A DNA stretch of 18,257 nt from Fusobacterium sp. (GTDB lineage: Bacteria > Fusobacteriota > Fusobacteriia > Fusobacteriales > Fusobacteriaceae), in NCBI GenBank assembly GCA_020024915.1, contig JAHHSZ010000030.1:1-18257 (forward strand), given 5' to 3'. Below, piece by piece: positions 7,384 through 17,039 of this stretch. A program made the position numbers and the translations under genes. Within the stretch, counting starts at the first letter, position 1. Each line of letters begins with the position of its first letter. Below the pieces are notes generated by a model. That model did no database searches, was not told the DNA's origin, and was given only the letters and a program-made list of their open reading frames with translations.

Positions 7384-7457
7384 TAGATTATTTATTTTTT
7401 GTATATATTGTTTTTTTATTTTTTATAATATTTGAATTTAAAACATAGAATAAAAAA

Positions 7458-8840
7458 TTATTTATTGAGAATTTCATCATATATTTTTATATATTTCTCT
7501 GCTGAAATATTCCAACTGTTATCTCTCAACTTAGCATTTTTCATAATTTTTTTCCATTGCTCTTTATCTTTATAAATTGATAAGGCATATACTAATACCT
7601 TCAACATTATATCTCCATTTGGTTCTCTAAATCCAAATCCATCTCCTTCACCAGTATATTCATTATATGGAGTTACAGTATCCTTCAGACCTCCTGTTTC
7701 TCTCACTAGTGGAATAGTTCCATATCTCATAGCTATCATTTGAGAAAGCCCACAAGGTTCAAATAAAGATGGCATTAGAAATATATCTGCTCCTTGATAA
7801 ACATCTATTGAAAGTGGCTGATTAAATCCTATATATGAACAAACTCTTTTAGGATATTGACTCTCTTTCCATCTAAAGAAATTTTCATATTGAATCTCTC
7901 CACTTCCTAATAATATAAACTGTATTCCTAAATTCATCATTTGATCAAATTTTTCAACAATCATATCAATACCTTTTTGTCTATCTAGTCTTGATACTAC
8001 AGCTACTAGTGGTATATTAGGATCTACATTCAATCCCAATTCTTTTTGTAATTTAACCTTCATCTCTTCCTTTGATTTTGAATTTATTTTAAATATATTC
8101 CCATCTATTCCATTTACTATTCCTGATAATTTATAATCAAATTTTCTAAATAAACCATCAATTCCCTCTCCATATTCTACTGTTTTTATCTCTTCAGCAT
8201 AAGTTTCACTAACTGTAGTTATATAGTCAGAATATACCACTCCACCTTTTAGGAAAGATATCATATTGTAATACTTTAATCCATCTTCTTGATAATACTT
8301 ATTTCTATCTATCTCTAAAGTCTCTTCTAGCTCTTGATTTGGAAAAAATCCTTGAAACCTCAAATTGTGGATAGTAAATACTGTTCTTATAGTATTAAGA
8401 CCTCTTTCCAACAGATATATAGGTGTAAGAGCAGTATGCCAGTCATTACAATGGATAATATCCGGAGTAAATCCTGTAATATCAAAAGTTTCAACTATAG
8501 CTTTTGTAAAAAATGCAAATCTCTCACAATCATCTTTTTCTCCATAAATTTTCTCTCTTGAAAAATACTGCATATTATCTACAAAATAGTAAATTACCCC
8601 ATCAAGTTCATAACTCTCTATTCCTACATAAGCATCATAGTGTGATGCCCATATCTTCTTATTCCCTAAATATGTCATATCATTTCTATATTTTTCTGAT
8701 ATCTGACTATATTTTGGTAGAATAACCCTTACATCTATACCTTTTTCTTTTAAGGCTTTTGGTAGTGAGTATGCTACATCTCCTAGACCACCTGTCTTAA
8801 TAAATGGCCAAGCTTCTCCAGTAGCAAAAAGTATTTTCAT
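7458..8840 (-). CDS. glgA: Glycogen synthase (ADP-glucose), GT5 family
   Basis: Transfers glucose from ADP-glucose to the non-reducing end of an alpha-1,4-glucan in the cytoplasm. The 460 aa are close to E. coli GlgA (477). The N-terminal Rossmann domain opens with the ADP-glucose-binding motif KTGGLGDV at residues 15-22. The C-terminal domain carries SRLDRQKGID in its first strand-helix unit, then SLFEPCGLSQMIAMRYG, with Glu361 as the conserved GT-B glutamate, and the second Gly-rich RETGGL at 380-385. The ATG at 8840 follows GAGGAGG. It is the last gene of the glycogen operon, 14 nt after glgD. The roughly 70 nt after its stop hold no convincing intrinsic terminator before the next promoter. 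Fungal/animal-type GT3 synthase is excluded by these motifs. Confidence 0.97.
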   Translation of the reverse strand: MKILFATGEAWPFIKTGGLGDVAYSLPKALKEKGIDVRVILPKYSQISEKYRNDMTYLGNKKIWASHYDAYVGIESYELDGVIYYFVDNMQYFSREKIYGEKDDCERFAFFTKAIVETFDITGFTPDIIHCNDWHTALTPIYLLERGLNTIRTVFTIHNLRFQGFFPNQELEETLEIDRNKYYQEDGLKYYNMISFLKGGVVYSDYITTVSETYAEEIKTVEYGEGIDGLFRKFDYKLSGIVNGIDGNIFKINSKSKEEMKVKLQKELGLNVDPNIPLVAVVSRLDRQKGIDMIVEKFDQMMNLGIQFILLGSGEIQYENFFRWKESQYPKRVCSYIGFNQPLSIDVYQGADIFLMPSLFEPCGLSQMIAMRYGTIPLVRETGGLKDTVTPYNEYTGEGDGFGFREPNGDIMLKVLVYALSIYKDKEQWKKIMKNAKLRDNSWNISAEKYIKIYDEILNK

Positions 8841-8854
8841 CTATTTCCTCCTCT

Positions 8855-10018
8855 TTATTTATTAGCTCCCTCTAAGTAAGCTAATAAATTCTTATACTGT
8901 TTATCATCCCATTTTATACTTTTCTCTATTACTAATGGATAATTTCTAGAAGCACTTAACTTTTCATTAGAATTTATTATGTTGTTTTTATCAACAATTA
9001 TATTTTTCAATACAGCACCTGATTTAACAACACAATCTTGCAATAGTATGCAGTTTTCTACTTCTGCACCTGCTTCTACTATCGCACCTCTTGCCAAAAT
9101 AGAGTTTTTAACATTACCACTTAAAATACATCCATTAGCTATCAAGCTGTTGTTTACCTCTGCTCCCTCTTTGAACAAAGAAGGTGGTGTATCTTTTGTT
9201 TTAGTATATATGCTTCTCTCTTTTATAAATATATCCTCTCTTACTTCTTTTTTCAAAAGATCCATATTGAAGTCAAAATACTCTTTTGTTGAGTTTACAC
9301 AAGCTAGATATCCTTCAAATTCATAACCATTTACGCTCACTCTTCCAATATTTCTGGTAACTAAGTCTCTAACTGTATAATAAACCCCATCTTGAATTCC
9401 ATCACATATCATTTTTATTAGAAGTTCTTTACTCATAATAAATGCTTCCATAGAGATATTCTCATCTTTTTTAAAGAAAAGATTTTGCCCTATCCCTAAA
9501 ACCTCATTATTCTCACCTATTTTTATACTATCACAATTATCAAATCTCTCATTGGCGTTATTCACTTTTTTATACACTAAAGTTATATCTCTTCCACTCT
9601 CTTCATGGTGTTTTATAACATCTTTTACATCTAAGTTGCATACCATATGTGAGCTTAAAATCACAACATTTTCTTGCTTACTACGGAATAAATACTCCAT
9701 ATTTTTCTTTACTTTCTTTATATTTGTTGTATATGATGAATCAGCCATCTGTTTAAACATAAAAATTCCATCTTTTTTTCTATCTAAATCCCACTCTGTT
9801 CCTCTACCAATATGGTCAATAAGCGAGTTTAGATCTTCATTTCCAGCAAAAAGCCCTACATTTCTTATTCCAGCATTAACTAAATTTGAAAGTGCAAAAT
9901 CTATTACTCTATATGTTCCTCCAGCCGGTACAGAAGCAAGTGGTCTCATTTTAGTAAGTGATCTTATATTATCTAAACTTTCATCTAAAAATATTATAGC
10001 CATATAATTATTAATCAT
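8855..10018 (-). CDS. glgD: GlgD, degenerate regulatory subunit of glucose-1-phosphate adenylyltransferase
   Basis: Paralogue of the adjacent GlgC, almost the same length (387 aa), with an N-terminal nucleotidyltransferase fold and a C-terminal left-handed beta-helix of hexapeptide repeats (about 285-355). It shares the framework (GGTYRVIDFALSNLVNAGI, IGRGTEWDLDR) but has lost the active site. The Gly-rich GGQGSRL loop of GlgC is replaced by DESLDNI at about 12-18. In the segment equivalent to ILSGDHIYKMD it reads ILSSHMVCNLD, so the catalytic Asp is His124. Firmicute GlgD proteins are known to be inactive alone and to modify the activity of GlgC in a heteromer; the same role is inferred here. 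The ATG at 10018 has a GGGGAGG site. It lies 21 nt after glgC. Confidence 0.93.
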   Translation of the reverse strand: MINNYMAIIFLDESLDNIRSLTKMRPLASVPAGGTYRVIDFALSNLVNAGIRNVGLFAGNEDLNSLIDHIGRGTEWDLDRKKDGIFMFKQMADSSYTTNIKKVKKNMEYLFRSKQENVVILSSHMVCNLDVKDVIKHHEESGRDITLVYKKVNNANERFDNCDSIKIGENNEVLGIGQNLFFKKDENISMEAFIMSKELLIKMICDGIQDGVYYTVRDLVTRNIGRVSVNGYEFEGYLACVNSTKEYFDFNMDLLKKEVREDIFIKERSIYTKTKDTPPSLFKEGAEVNNSLIANGCILSGNVKNSILARGAIVEAGAEVENCILLQDCVVKSGAVLKNIIVDKNNIINSNEKLSASRNYPLVIEKSIKWDDKQYKNLLAYLEGANK

Positions 10019-10039
10019 TTGTTTCCTCCCCTATAAATA

Positions 10040-11182
10040 TTATTTTACAACATTACTCTTTATTCTCTCACCGGCACCTATTACTACAATCTCTTCATTA
10101 TCACCAACAACAGTATTTTTTTCTATAATCACATCTTCAGCTAAGATCGCTTTATTTATTATTACATTTTCTTCAACTACTGTATTTGGCATAATTACTG
10201 AGTTAAAAATCTTACTATTTTTTCCTATCTTTACACCTGGAAAAATAATAGAATTTTTTACCTCTCCCTCTATTTCACACCCTTTTTCTACAAAAGAATT
10301 AATTACTTTTGCTTCATTGCTTACATACAATGGTGGATACACTCCCTGACGAGTATTTATCTTCCAGCTCTTATCAAATAAATTCAATTCATTATCCTCT
10401 TTAAGTAAATCCATATGAGCTTCCCAAAAGCTCTCTATTGTTCCAACATCTTTCCAGTATCCTTTAAAAGGATAAGCAAATAGTTTCATCTTATCATTTA
10501 ATAGATTAGGTATAATATTCTTCCCAAAATCATTACTGGATGTTGGATCTTCTTCATCTTCAATTAGATATTTTTTCAATACATTCCATTTGAATATATA
10601 TATTCCCATAGAAGCCAAAGTACTTTTTGGTTCTTTAGGTTTCTCTTCAAACTCATAGATTGAGTAATCTTCATTTGTATTCATTATTCCAAAGCTAGGT
10701 GCATCTTTTAAAGACACATTAAAAACACCAATTGTCGCATCTGCATCTTTTTCTATATGAAATTTTAACATCTTATCATAGTCCATCTTATAGATATGAT
10801 CTCCAGATAGTATTAGTACATGCTCTGGTTCATACTTATCTACAAAAGAGATATTTTGATATATTGCATTGGCAGTTCCCTTATACCACCCTCCACCATC
10901 ATTTTTTTTAGTGTGAGGTTGTAAAACTGTAACTCCTCCATTCATTCTATCCAAGTCCCAAGGAGAACCACTTCCAATATGCTCATTCAAGATATGAGGT
11001 TCATATTGAGTTAATACTCCTACTGTATCTATTCCAGAGTTTGAACAGTTACTCAAAGTAAAATCTATTATTCTATACTTTCCTCCAAACGAAACTGCTG
11101 GCTTTGCTATTTTTTCTGTAAGTTTTTTTAGACGACTTCCTTGCCCTCCAGCTAGTAGCATAGCTATTATATTCTTCTTCAT
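10040..11182 (-). CDS. glgC: Glucose-1-phosphate adenylyltransferase (ADP-glucose pyrophosphorylase)
   Basis: Makes ADP-glucose from ATP and glucose-1-phosphate, the committed step of bacterial glycogen synthesis. The 380 aa show the complete active site: LAGGQGSRLKKLT at 10-22, KPAVSFGGKYRIIDF at 27-41, GWYKGTANAIYQN at 98-110, catalytic Asp128 in SGDHIYKMD, the FEEKPKEP sugar-phosphate loop, and GYWKDVGTIESFWEAH. The C-terminal third is a left-handed beta-helix of hexapeptide repeats. A GGAGGAG site precedes the ATG at 11182. The 55-nt gap from glgB is the widest within this operon, but I see no promoter or hairpin in it. The intact motifs contrast with the neighbouring GlgD and identify this copy as the catalytic subunit. 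Confidence 0.97.
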   Translation of the reverse strand: MKKNIIAMLLAGGQGSRLKKLTEKIAKPAVSFGGKYRIIDFTLSNCSNSGIDTVGVLTQYEPHILNEHIGSGSPWDLDRMNGGVTVLQPHTKKNDGGGWYKGTANAIYQNISFVDKYEPEHVLILSGDHIYKMDYDKMLKFHIEKDADATIGVFNVSLKDAPSFGIMNTNEDYSIYEFEEKPKEPKSTLASMGIYIFKWNVLKKYLIEDEEDPTSSNDFGKNIIPNLLNDKMKLFAYPFKGYWKDVGTIESFWEAHMDLLKEDNELNLFDKSWKINTRQGVYPPLYVSNEAKVINSFVEKGCEIEGEVKNSIIFPGVKIGKNSKIFNSVIMPNTVVEENVIINKAILAEDVIIEKNTVVGDNEEIVVIGAGERIKSNVVK

Positions 11183-11237
11183 ACCTCTCCTCCTAATAAC
11201 TTTACGTCTTTATTTTGGTATTTTTAATTTATACTGC

Positions 11238-13100
11238 TTACTTCTTTATTGATTTTTTCTCTTCAGCCTTCAAAAATATAACTGAATTAGATGCTATATC
11301 CAAAGGGATAGAGTATGTTCTTCCATTCCACTCACTCTTCTCTGCCTTATATCTCTTTCTCTTATTGAAATTCATTCCACCAAATTTCTCATCATCACTG
11401 TTTAAGATTACTCTATACATTTTCTCTTCAGGTACTCCTATCCTATACGAGACTTTATTCTCTCCTGAAAAATTAAATATACCAATGAGTTTTTCTTTTT
11501 TATCCTTAGTTTGTCTCAAAAAAACTATCATATTTCCATTATAGTTTTCATGCTCTATCCATTCAAAAGTCTCCCAACTATCTTCCCATAGTGCTTCTTC
11601 TTTTAGATATAGCTTATTTAGAGCTCTACAGTAATCCTGTATCTTTTTATTAGCTTCATTTTCTAATAATTCCCATTCTAATTGCTCATAGAATCTCCAC
11701 TCTAACCCTTGAGCAAAATCATTTCCCATAAAATTCAATTTTTTACCTGGATGAAACATTTGATAAGCATAAAGAGATCTAACATTTGAAAGTTGTGCTC
11801 CATAAAAGCCAGGCATCTTATTAACAACAGACTTCTTCCCATGCACCACTTCATCATGTGAAAGAGGTAATATATAGTTTTCTGAAAAAGCATACATAAA
11901 TGAAAATGTTAGTTTTCCATGATGATCTTTTCTGTATAATGGATCTATCTCAAAATACTTTAAGGTATCATTCATCCACCCCATATTCCACTTATTATTA
12001 AATCCCAATCCTCCATCAATTGCATGTTTTGTTACATTGGGCCAAGCTGTAGAATCCTCTGCCATAACTACACAATTTGGATAATCTTCGTGAATAGCAC
12101 TATTAAATTTTTTAAAAAAATCTACAGCTACGAGATTCTCTTTTCCTCCATATTGGTTGGTTAATCCATCTATGTTAGGTAGATATAGCATATTAGCTAC
12201 AGCATCTATCCTTATTCCATCTATATGAAACTCTTTAAACCAATAATTCACATTTGAGATAAGGAAACTTTGTACCTCATATCTCGATAGATCAAAGTTA
12301 CAAGTTCCCCACTCCTTATTCTCCCCAATTCTCTCATCTGCATACTCATAGGTGGCACTTCCGTCAAATCTATACAGCCCTTGTTCATCTTTACAAAAAT
12401 GTCCAGGAACCCAATCTAATATCACTCCTATATTGTGTCTATGCATATAATTCACAAAGTACATAAAATCTTCTGGTACTCCATAACGACTTGTTACAGA
12501 GTAATATCCTGTACTCTGATACCCCCAAGAAGCATCTAACGGATGCTCATTTATTGGCATTATCTCTATGTGAGTATAATTCATATCCTTTATGTAATCA
12601 CATAACTCTTCAGCCAATTCTTTATAATTTAACCAATCTCCATTTTCCTTTCTCTTCCAAGATCCTAAATGAACTTCATATATATTCATAGGTTTATTTA
12701 ATCCAGTTATTCTCTTGTTCAACCATCTCTTATCTGTCCATTTAAATTCTGGTATATCGTATAATATAGAGGCTGTATTTGGTCTTAATTCTGAATAAAA
12801 GGCATATGGATCAGCTTTGAATACAACATTTCCATCACATTGTTCCACTTTAAATTTATACAAATCCAATTTTTTTAATCCAGATATTTTTAATTCCCAA
12901 ATTCCTTCTGGATTGTTTTTTTCCATTTTATGGGCTTCTCCACTCCAATCATTGAAATCCCCAACTACTGAAATACTTTTTGCATTTGGAGCCCACACTC
13001 TAAAAATAACTCCATCATCTTCAAAGTGTGCTCCCATATATTTATAAGCTTCTCTATGCTCTCCTTTATGAAAAAGATATCTATCCAACTCTTTATCCAA
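11238..13100 (-). CDS. glgB: 1,4-alpha-glucan branching enzyme, GH13
   Basis: Introduces alpha-1,6 branches into glycogen. The 620 aa comprise a CBM48 domain (about 20-110, with GVIFRVWAPNAKSISVVGDFNDW), the GH13 barrel (about 135-500) and a C-terminal beta domain. Catalytic residues are visible: nucleophile Asp299 in GIRIDAVANML, acid/base Glu348 in VVMAEDSTAW, and transition-state stabiliser Asp416 in LSHDEVVHGK. It lacks the extra N-terminal N1 domain of the 728-aa E. coli enzyme, as in many Firmicute-type GlgBs. The start is a TTG at 13100. An in-frame stop lies three codons upstream, and the YLFHKG segment typical of the family lies before the first internal ATG, so TTG is the only fitting start. 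GAGGAG is 9 nt upstream. The gap from glgP is 18 nt. Confidence 0.97.
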   Translation of the reverse strand: MDKELDRYLFHKGEHREAYKYMGAHFEDDGVIFRVWAPNAKSISVVGDFNDWSGEAHKMEKNNPEGIWELKISGLKKLDLYKFKVEQCDGNVVFKADPYAFYSELRPNTASILYDIPEFKWTDKRWLNKRITGLNKPMNIYEVHLGSWKRKENGDWLNYKELAEELCDYIKDMNYTHIEIMPINEHPLDASWGYQSTGYYSVTSRYGVPEDFMYFVNYMHRHNIGVILDWVPGHFCKDEQGLYRFDGSATYEYADERIGENKEWGTCNFDLSRYEVQSFLISNVNYWFKEFHIDGIRIDAVANMLYLPNIDGLTNQYGGKENLVAVDFFKKFNSAIHEDYPNCVVMAEDSTAWPNVTKHAIDGGLGFNNKWNMGWMNDTLKYFEIDPLYRKDHHGKLTFSFMYAFSENYILPLSHDEVVHGKKSVVNKMPGFYGAQLSNVRSLYAYQMFHPGKKLNFMGNDFAQGLEWRFYEQLEWELLENEANKKIQDYCRALNKLYLKEEALWEDSWETFEWIEHENYNGNMIVFLRQTKDKKEKLIGIFNFSGENKVSYRIGVPEEKMYRVILNSDDEKFGGMNFNKRKRYKAEKSEWNGRTYSIPLDIASNSVIFLKAEEKKSIKK

Positions 13101-13118
13101 TTCCCATCACTCCTCATT

Positions 13119-15500
13119 CTATAATTTTACTGGAGTTATATTCCATATCTCCTCAGCATACTCTTTTATAGTTCTATCAGATGAAAATTTTCCAGCATTT
13201 GCTATATTTTTTAATTGTTTTCTTGCCCAATCCATTCTGAAAGTATATTCTTTGTTAATAAGTTGTTGTGTTCTTCTATATGCTTCATAATCCTCTAATA
13301 CAAAGTATTGATCTGCTTGATGCCAAGGTGCTGTCTCCATAAGGGATCTGTGTATTGTTCCATATACTCCATTTCCTAAATCACTAAATGTTCCATCTAC
13401 CAATGAATCAACTATTTTCTTCAATCCCTCTACACAATTATATGGTACATGTGGATCATATCCTTGAGATCTCATCTCTTCTACTTCTTTAACTGTTAGT
13501 CCAAATATGTAGTTATTCTCTCTTCCAGCTTCTTCCACAATCTCCACATTAGCTCCATCCATTGTTCCAATAGTTAAAGCTCCATTTAGCATAAACTTCA
13601 TATTTCCTGTTCCTGAAGCTTCCTTTCCAGCTGTTGATATTTGCTCTGATATATCTGCTGCTGGGAATAATTTTTCAGCTACAGAAACTCTATAATTTTC
13701 TACAAATACTACTTTTAACTTTGAATTTACTTGTGTGTCCTTATTTATTATCTGTGCCACTTCATTAATCAATCTTATAATTCCTTTAGCTACAAAATAT
13801 CCTGGTGCAGCCTTTGCTCCAAATATATATGTAACTGGAGTAAAATTCATATTTGGATTTAATTTTAATCTATTATATAATCCAATTATTTGGAATATAT
13901 TTAATAGTTGTCTTTTATACTCATGAAGTCTTTTTATCTGTATATCAAATATTGAGTTAGGATCTATCTCAATCCCTTGTGTTTCCTTTAAGAATTTTGC
14001 TAATTCAACTTTCTTTTCATACTTTATATCCAATATTCTCTTCAATACACTCTCATCATTTAAATAGGTTTCCAATTTTTTTAATTCACTTAAATCAGTT
14101 ATCCAAGCATCACCTATTAATTCAGTTATTAATGAAGCAAGTTGTGAATTTGACTGTAATAGCCATCTTCTTTGTGTTATCCCATTTGTTTTATTTAAAA
14201 ATCTATCTGGATACAATTCATACCAATCTTTTAATTCTTTATTTTTTAATATCTCTGTATGAAGTGCTGCAACTCCATTTATCTTATGACTTCCATAGAT
14301 TGCAAGCCAAGCCATGTGAATCATATTTCCATTGATAATTCTCATTCTATTTTGTCTATCATAATCATTTGGAAATTTTTGCTCTAGATACTCTCTCAAT
14401 TGATTATCTATCTCTTTAGTTATCTGGTATACTCTTGGAACTATTTGCTCATATAGTCCTACCCACCATTTTTCTAAAGCTTCAGCTAATATTGTATGGT
14501 TTGTATAAGCAAAAGTTTTCTCTACTATACTCCAAGCCTTTTCCCAACTTATTCCTTCTATATCTATAAGTATTCTCATAAGTTCAGGAATAGCTATTAC
14601 AGGGTGTGTATCATTTAATTGAATAGCTGTAAATTCTGAAAAATTATCAAAATTATTTCCATGAATTTTTTTATATCTTTTTACTATATCTTGAAGTGAA
14701 GCTGAAACGAAGAAATACTGTTGTTTTAATCTCAATTTCTTCCCTTCATCTGTAGAATCATTAGGATATAGTACTCTTGAAATATCTTCAGCTAAAGTTT
14801 TTTGTTGTGTTGCATGTAGATAATCCTGTTGATTGAATTTTCCTAGATCTAAATCTACCAAAGAATGAGCTTCCCATAATCTCAATGTATTGACATTATC
14901 AGTTCCATAACCTATTATAGGCATATCATAAGGAACAGCTCTAACGCTACTATCACCAAATGTTACTATCACTTCATCATCAGGTCTCATAACTGACCAT
15001 ACATCACCATATTTTAGCCAAGTTTCTGGTTTCTCTATCTGATAACCATCTCTAAACTCTTGATTGAATATCCCATTTCTATATCTTATTCCATAACCTT
15101 TCCCTGGTAAATTAAGAGTAGCTAAAGAATCCAAAAAGCATGCTGCTAGTCTTCCCAATCCACCATTACCTAATGCTGAATCCTCCTCTGCATCCTCTAC
15201 TTTATTATAGTTTATCCCCAGTTCTGCAAATAATTCTTTTACTTCTTGCAACATTCCCAAGTTTATTAAATTATTTCCCAATGCTCTTCCCATTAAAAAC
15301 TCTGCAGATAGATAAAATGCTTGTTTTCCCTGCTCATATAATCTTTCTGTATCATACCAATTATCAGCAATATTTTCCATTACAGCCTGTCCTAAAGCTC
15401 TGTAAATCTCAAATTCCTTAGCTTCATTCAACTTTTTCCCAAAGCTAACTTTTAAATTTTTTTCAATTTGTTTTTTTAATACCTCTTTTTCTACTTTCAT
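13119..15500 (-). CDS. glgP: Glycogen/maltodextrin phosphorylase, GT35
   Basis: Phosphorolyses alpha-1,4-glucans to glucose-1-phosphate using pyridoxal phosphate. The 793 aa are the normal family length. The N-terminal half includes AFYLSAEFLMGRALGNN (61-77), SALGNGGLGRLAACFLDS (108-125) and the LNDTHP segment at 295-300. The C-terminal half includes the IKRLHEYKRQLLN stretch (522-534), FGAKAAPGY (560-568) and the cofactor loop EASGTGNMKF, in which Lys635 should form the Schiff base with pyridoxal phosphate. The ATG at 15500 follows AGAGGTAG. It sits between malQ (22 nt) and glgB (18 nt). Its product is also the substrate of GlgC in the same operon, so flux direction must be controlled at enzyme level. 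Glycogen and maltodextrin preference cannot be separated by eye. Confidence 0.96.
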   Translation of the reverse strand: MKVEKEVLKKQIEKNLKVSFGKKLNEAKEFEIYRALGQAVMENIADNWYDTERLYEQGKQAFYLSAEFLMGRALGNNLINLGMLQEVKELFAELGINYNKVEDAEEDSALGNGGLGRLAACFLDSLATLNLPGKGYGIRYRNGIFNQEFRDGYQIEKPETWLKYGDVWSVMRPDDEVIVTFGDSSVRAVPYDMPIIGYGTDNVNTLRLWEAHSLVDLDLGKFNQQDYLHATQQKTLAEDISRVLYPNDSTDEGKKLRLKQQYFFVSASLQDIVKRYKKIHGNNFDNFSEFTAIQLNDTHPVIAIPELMRILIDIEGISWEKAWSIVEKTFAYTNHTILAEALEKWWVGLYEQIVPRVYQITKEIDNQLREYLEQKFPNDYDRQNRMRIINGNMIHMAWLAIYGSHKINGVAALHTEILKNKELKDWYELYPDRFLNKTNGITQRRWLLQSNSQLASLITELIGDAWITDLSELKKLETYLNDESVLKRILDIKYEKKVELAKFLKETQGIEIDPNSIFDIQIKRLHEYKRQLLNIFQIIGLYNRLKLNPNMNFTPVTYIFGAKAAPGYFVAKGIIRLINEVAQIINKDTQVNSKLKVVFVENYRVSVAEKLFPAADISEQISTAGKEASGTGNMKFMLNGALTIGTMDGANVEIVEEAGRENNYIFGLTVKEVEEMRSQGYDPHVPYNCVEGLKKIVDSLVDGTFSDLGNGVYGTIHRSLMETAPWHQADQYFVLEDYEAYRRTQQLINKEYTFRMDWARKQLKNIANAGKFSSDRTIKEYAEEIWNITPVKL

Positions 15501-15522
15501 TTGTCTACCTCTTATGTTTTAT

Positions 15523-17031
15523 TTAGTATCTATTAAATATTTTTGTTACTTCCTTCAATCTCTCTTTTAACTCGTTACTTAGTTTTCTTTCTTGAACTCT
15601 CCATTTCCAATTTTTTCCAACTGTTGCTGGAATATTCATTCTAGCTGAACTTCCTAACCCTAGTAGATCTTGCATCTGTATTATTACTAAATTTGCCTTT
15701 GAACTCCACAATGTTTCTATCCCTCTCCATTCAATAGAATTCCAATAGTTTCTTCCTCTTTTTTCCAGCCACTCTTTCAAATATTCATCACATTTGAATT
15801 TTGTATACTCATTTAGCCCTTCATACCAACCAACAATAGTATCATTATCATGTGTTCCTGTATATGCTACACAGTTCTCTTCATATTTATGAGGTAAGTA
15901 GTCACTATCATCTCCATCAAAGGCAAACTCCAATATTTTCATTCCTGGATAACCACTCTTTTTCAATAGTTTTTTTACACTTTGAGTCAATAGTCCCAAA
16001 TCTTCAGCTATGATAGGAGCTTTTCCTACTCTCTTTTCAATAGTTTTAAATAGATCCATTCCTGGACCTTTTTTCCACCTACCTTTTATTGCAGTCTTCT
16101 CTCTATATCTTATACTCCAATATGAATCAAATCCTCTAAAATGATCTATTCTTACTATATCATATATCTCAAAACAAAATCTAACTCTATCTATCCACCA
16201 TCTATATTTTTGTTTTTTTAACTCTTTCCAATCATATAAAACATTCCCCCATAGTTGACCTGTTTTACTAAAATAATCTGGTGGACACCCTGCTACACAC
16301 TTAGGAACTCTCGATTTTGTAAATTGAAATATCTTTGAATTACTCCAAGTATCCGAACTATCAGTTGCAACAAAAATTGGAATATCTCCTATAATTTTTA
16401 TTCTCTTTTCATTAGCATATCTCTTCAACATATCCCACTGCTTATAAAAAGTATATTGCAAAAAACCATAATATTCAAGTCTTTTTTCACTTATTACACC
16501 AAATTTACTTTTCACTCTATTTTTATAAATTTTATTCCATTTTTGCCAAGGTTTACCATTAAATTTTTCTTTTAAAGTCATATATAGAGCATAGTCTTCC
16601 AACCAGAATTTATTTTTATTCTTAAATTCATTATATCTTTCTCTCAAATTTTCATCATTAGCCAAATTATCTATAAATTTGGTAAAAATTTTTTCTAATA
16701 CTATATCTTTTTGAATTTTAACTTGCTCATAATCTAAATTATCATCATAATTTATCTTTCTTAAGCTATCTAACTCACTATTATTTATATAATTTTTATT
16801 GACAAACTCCTCTAAATCTATAAATAAATAGTTACCAGCAAATGCTGAATAAGATTGATATGGAGAATCTCCATATCCTGTTGGTCCCAATGGTAAAATT
16901 TGCCACAGTTTTTGACCACTTTCACTTAAAAAATCTACAAACTCATAAGCTTTTTTTCCAAGATCTCCTATTCCATACTCACTTGGTAGTGATGATATAT
17001 GCATCAAGATCCCACTACTTCTCTCAAACAT
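15523..17031 (-). CDS. malQ: 4-alpha-glucanotransferase (amylomaltase), GH77
   Basis: Disproportionates maltodextrins, transferring glucan segments between chains so that short oligosaccharides left by the phosphorylase can be re-extended. The 502 aa match the short GH77 amylomaltases. The N-terminal region shows GILMHISSLPSEYGIGDLG (7-25) and the LPLGPTGYGDSPYQSYSAFAGN segment (46-67). Catalytic residues are nucleophile Asp296 in DIVRIDHFRGFDSYW, acid/base Glu343 in IIAEDLG, and Asp395 in YTGTHDNDT. The ATG at 17031 has an AGGAGGAG site 8 nt after the regulator's stop. In this operon it is the only enzyme besides GlgP and GlgB that reshapes short chains; no debranching enzyme is nearby. Confidence 0.96.
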   Translation of the reverse strand: MFERSSGILMHISSLPSEYGIGDLGKKAYEFVDFLSESGQKLWQILPLGPTGYGDSPYQSYSAFAGNYLFIDLEEFVNKNYINNSELDSLRKINYDDNLDYEQVKIQKDIVLEKIFTKFIDNLANDENLRERYNEFKNKNKFWLEDYALYMTLKEKFNGKPWQKWNKIYKNRVKSKFGVISEKRLEYYGFLQYTFYKQWDMLKRYANEKRIKIIGDIPIFVATDSSDTWSNSKIFQFTKSRVPKCVAGCPPDYFSKTGQLWGNVLYDWKELKKQKYRWWIDRVRFCFEIYDIVRIDHFRGFDSYWSIRYREKTAIKGRWKKGPGMDLFKTIEKRVGKAPIIAEDLGLLTQSVKKLLKKSGYPGMKILEFAFDGDDSDYLPHKYEENCVAYTGTHDNDTIVGWYEGLNEYTKFKCDEYLKEWLEKRGRNYWNSIEWRGIETLWSSKANLVIIQMQDLLGLGSSARMNIPATVGKNWKWRVQERKLSNELKERLKEVTKIFNRY

Positions 17032-17039
17032 TGCTCCTC

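Noticed and set aside
7410..7457. AT-only inverted repeat after glgA as a terminator
   Set aside because: It has no G-C pairs and is followed by A rather than T on the transcribed strand, so it would not act as an intrinsic terminator.
8334..8725. Three short overlapping plus-strand frames within glgA
   Set aside because: They lie opposite well-conserved glycogen synthase sequence and lack start signals or domain features.
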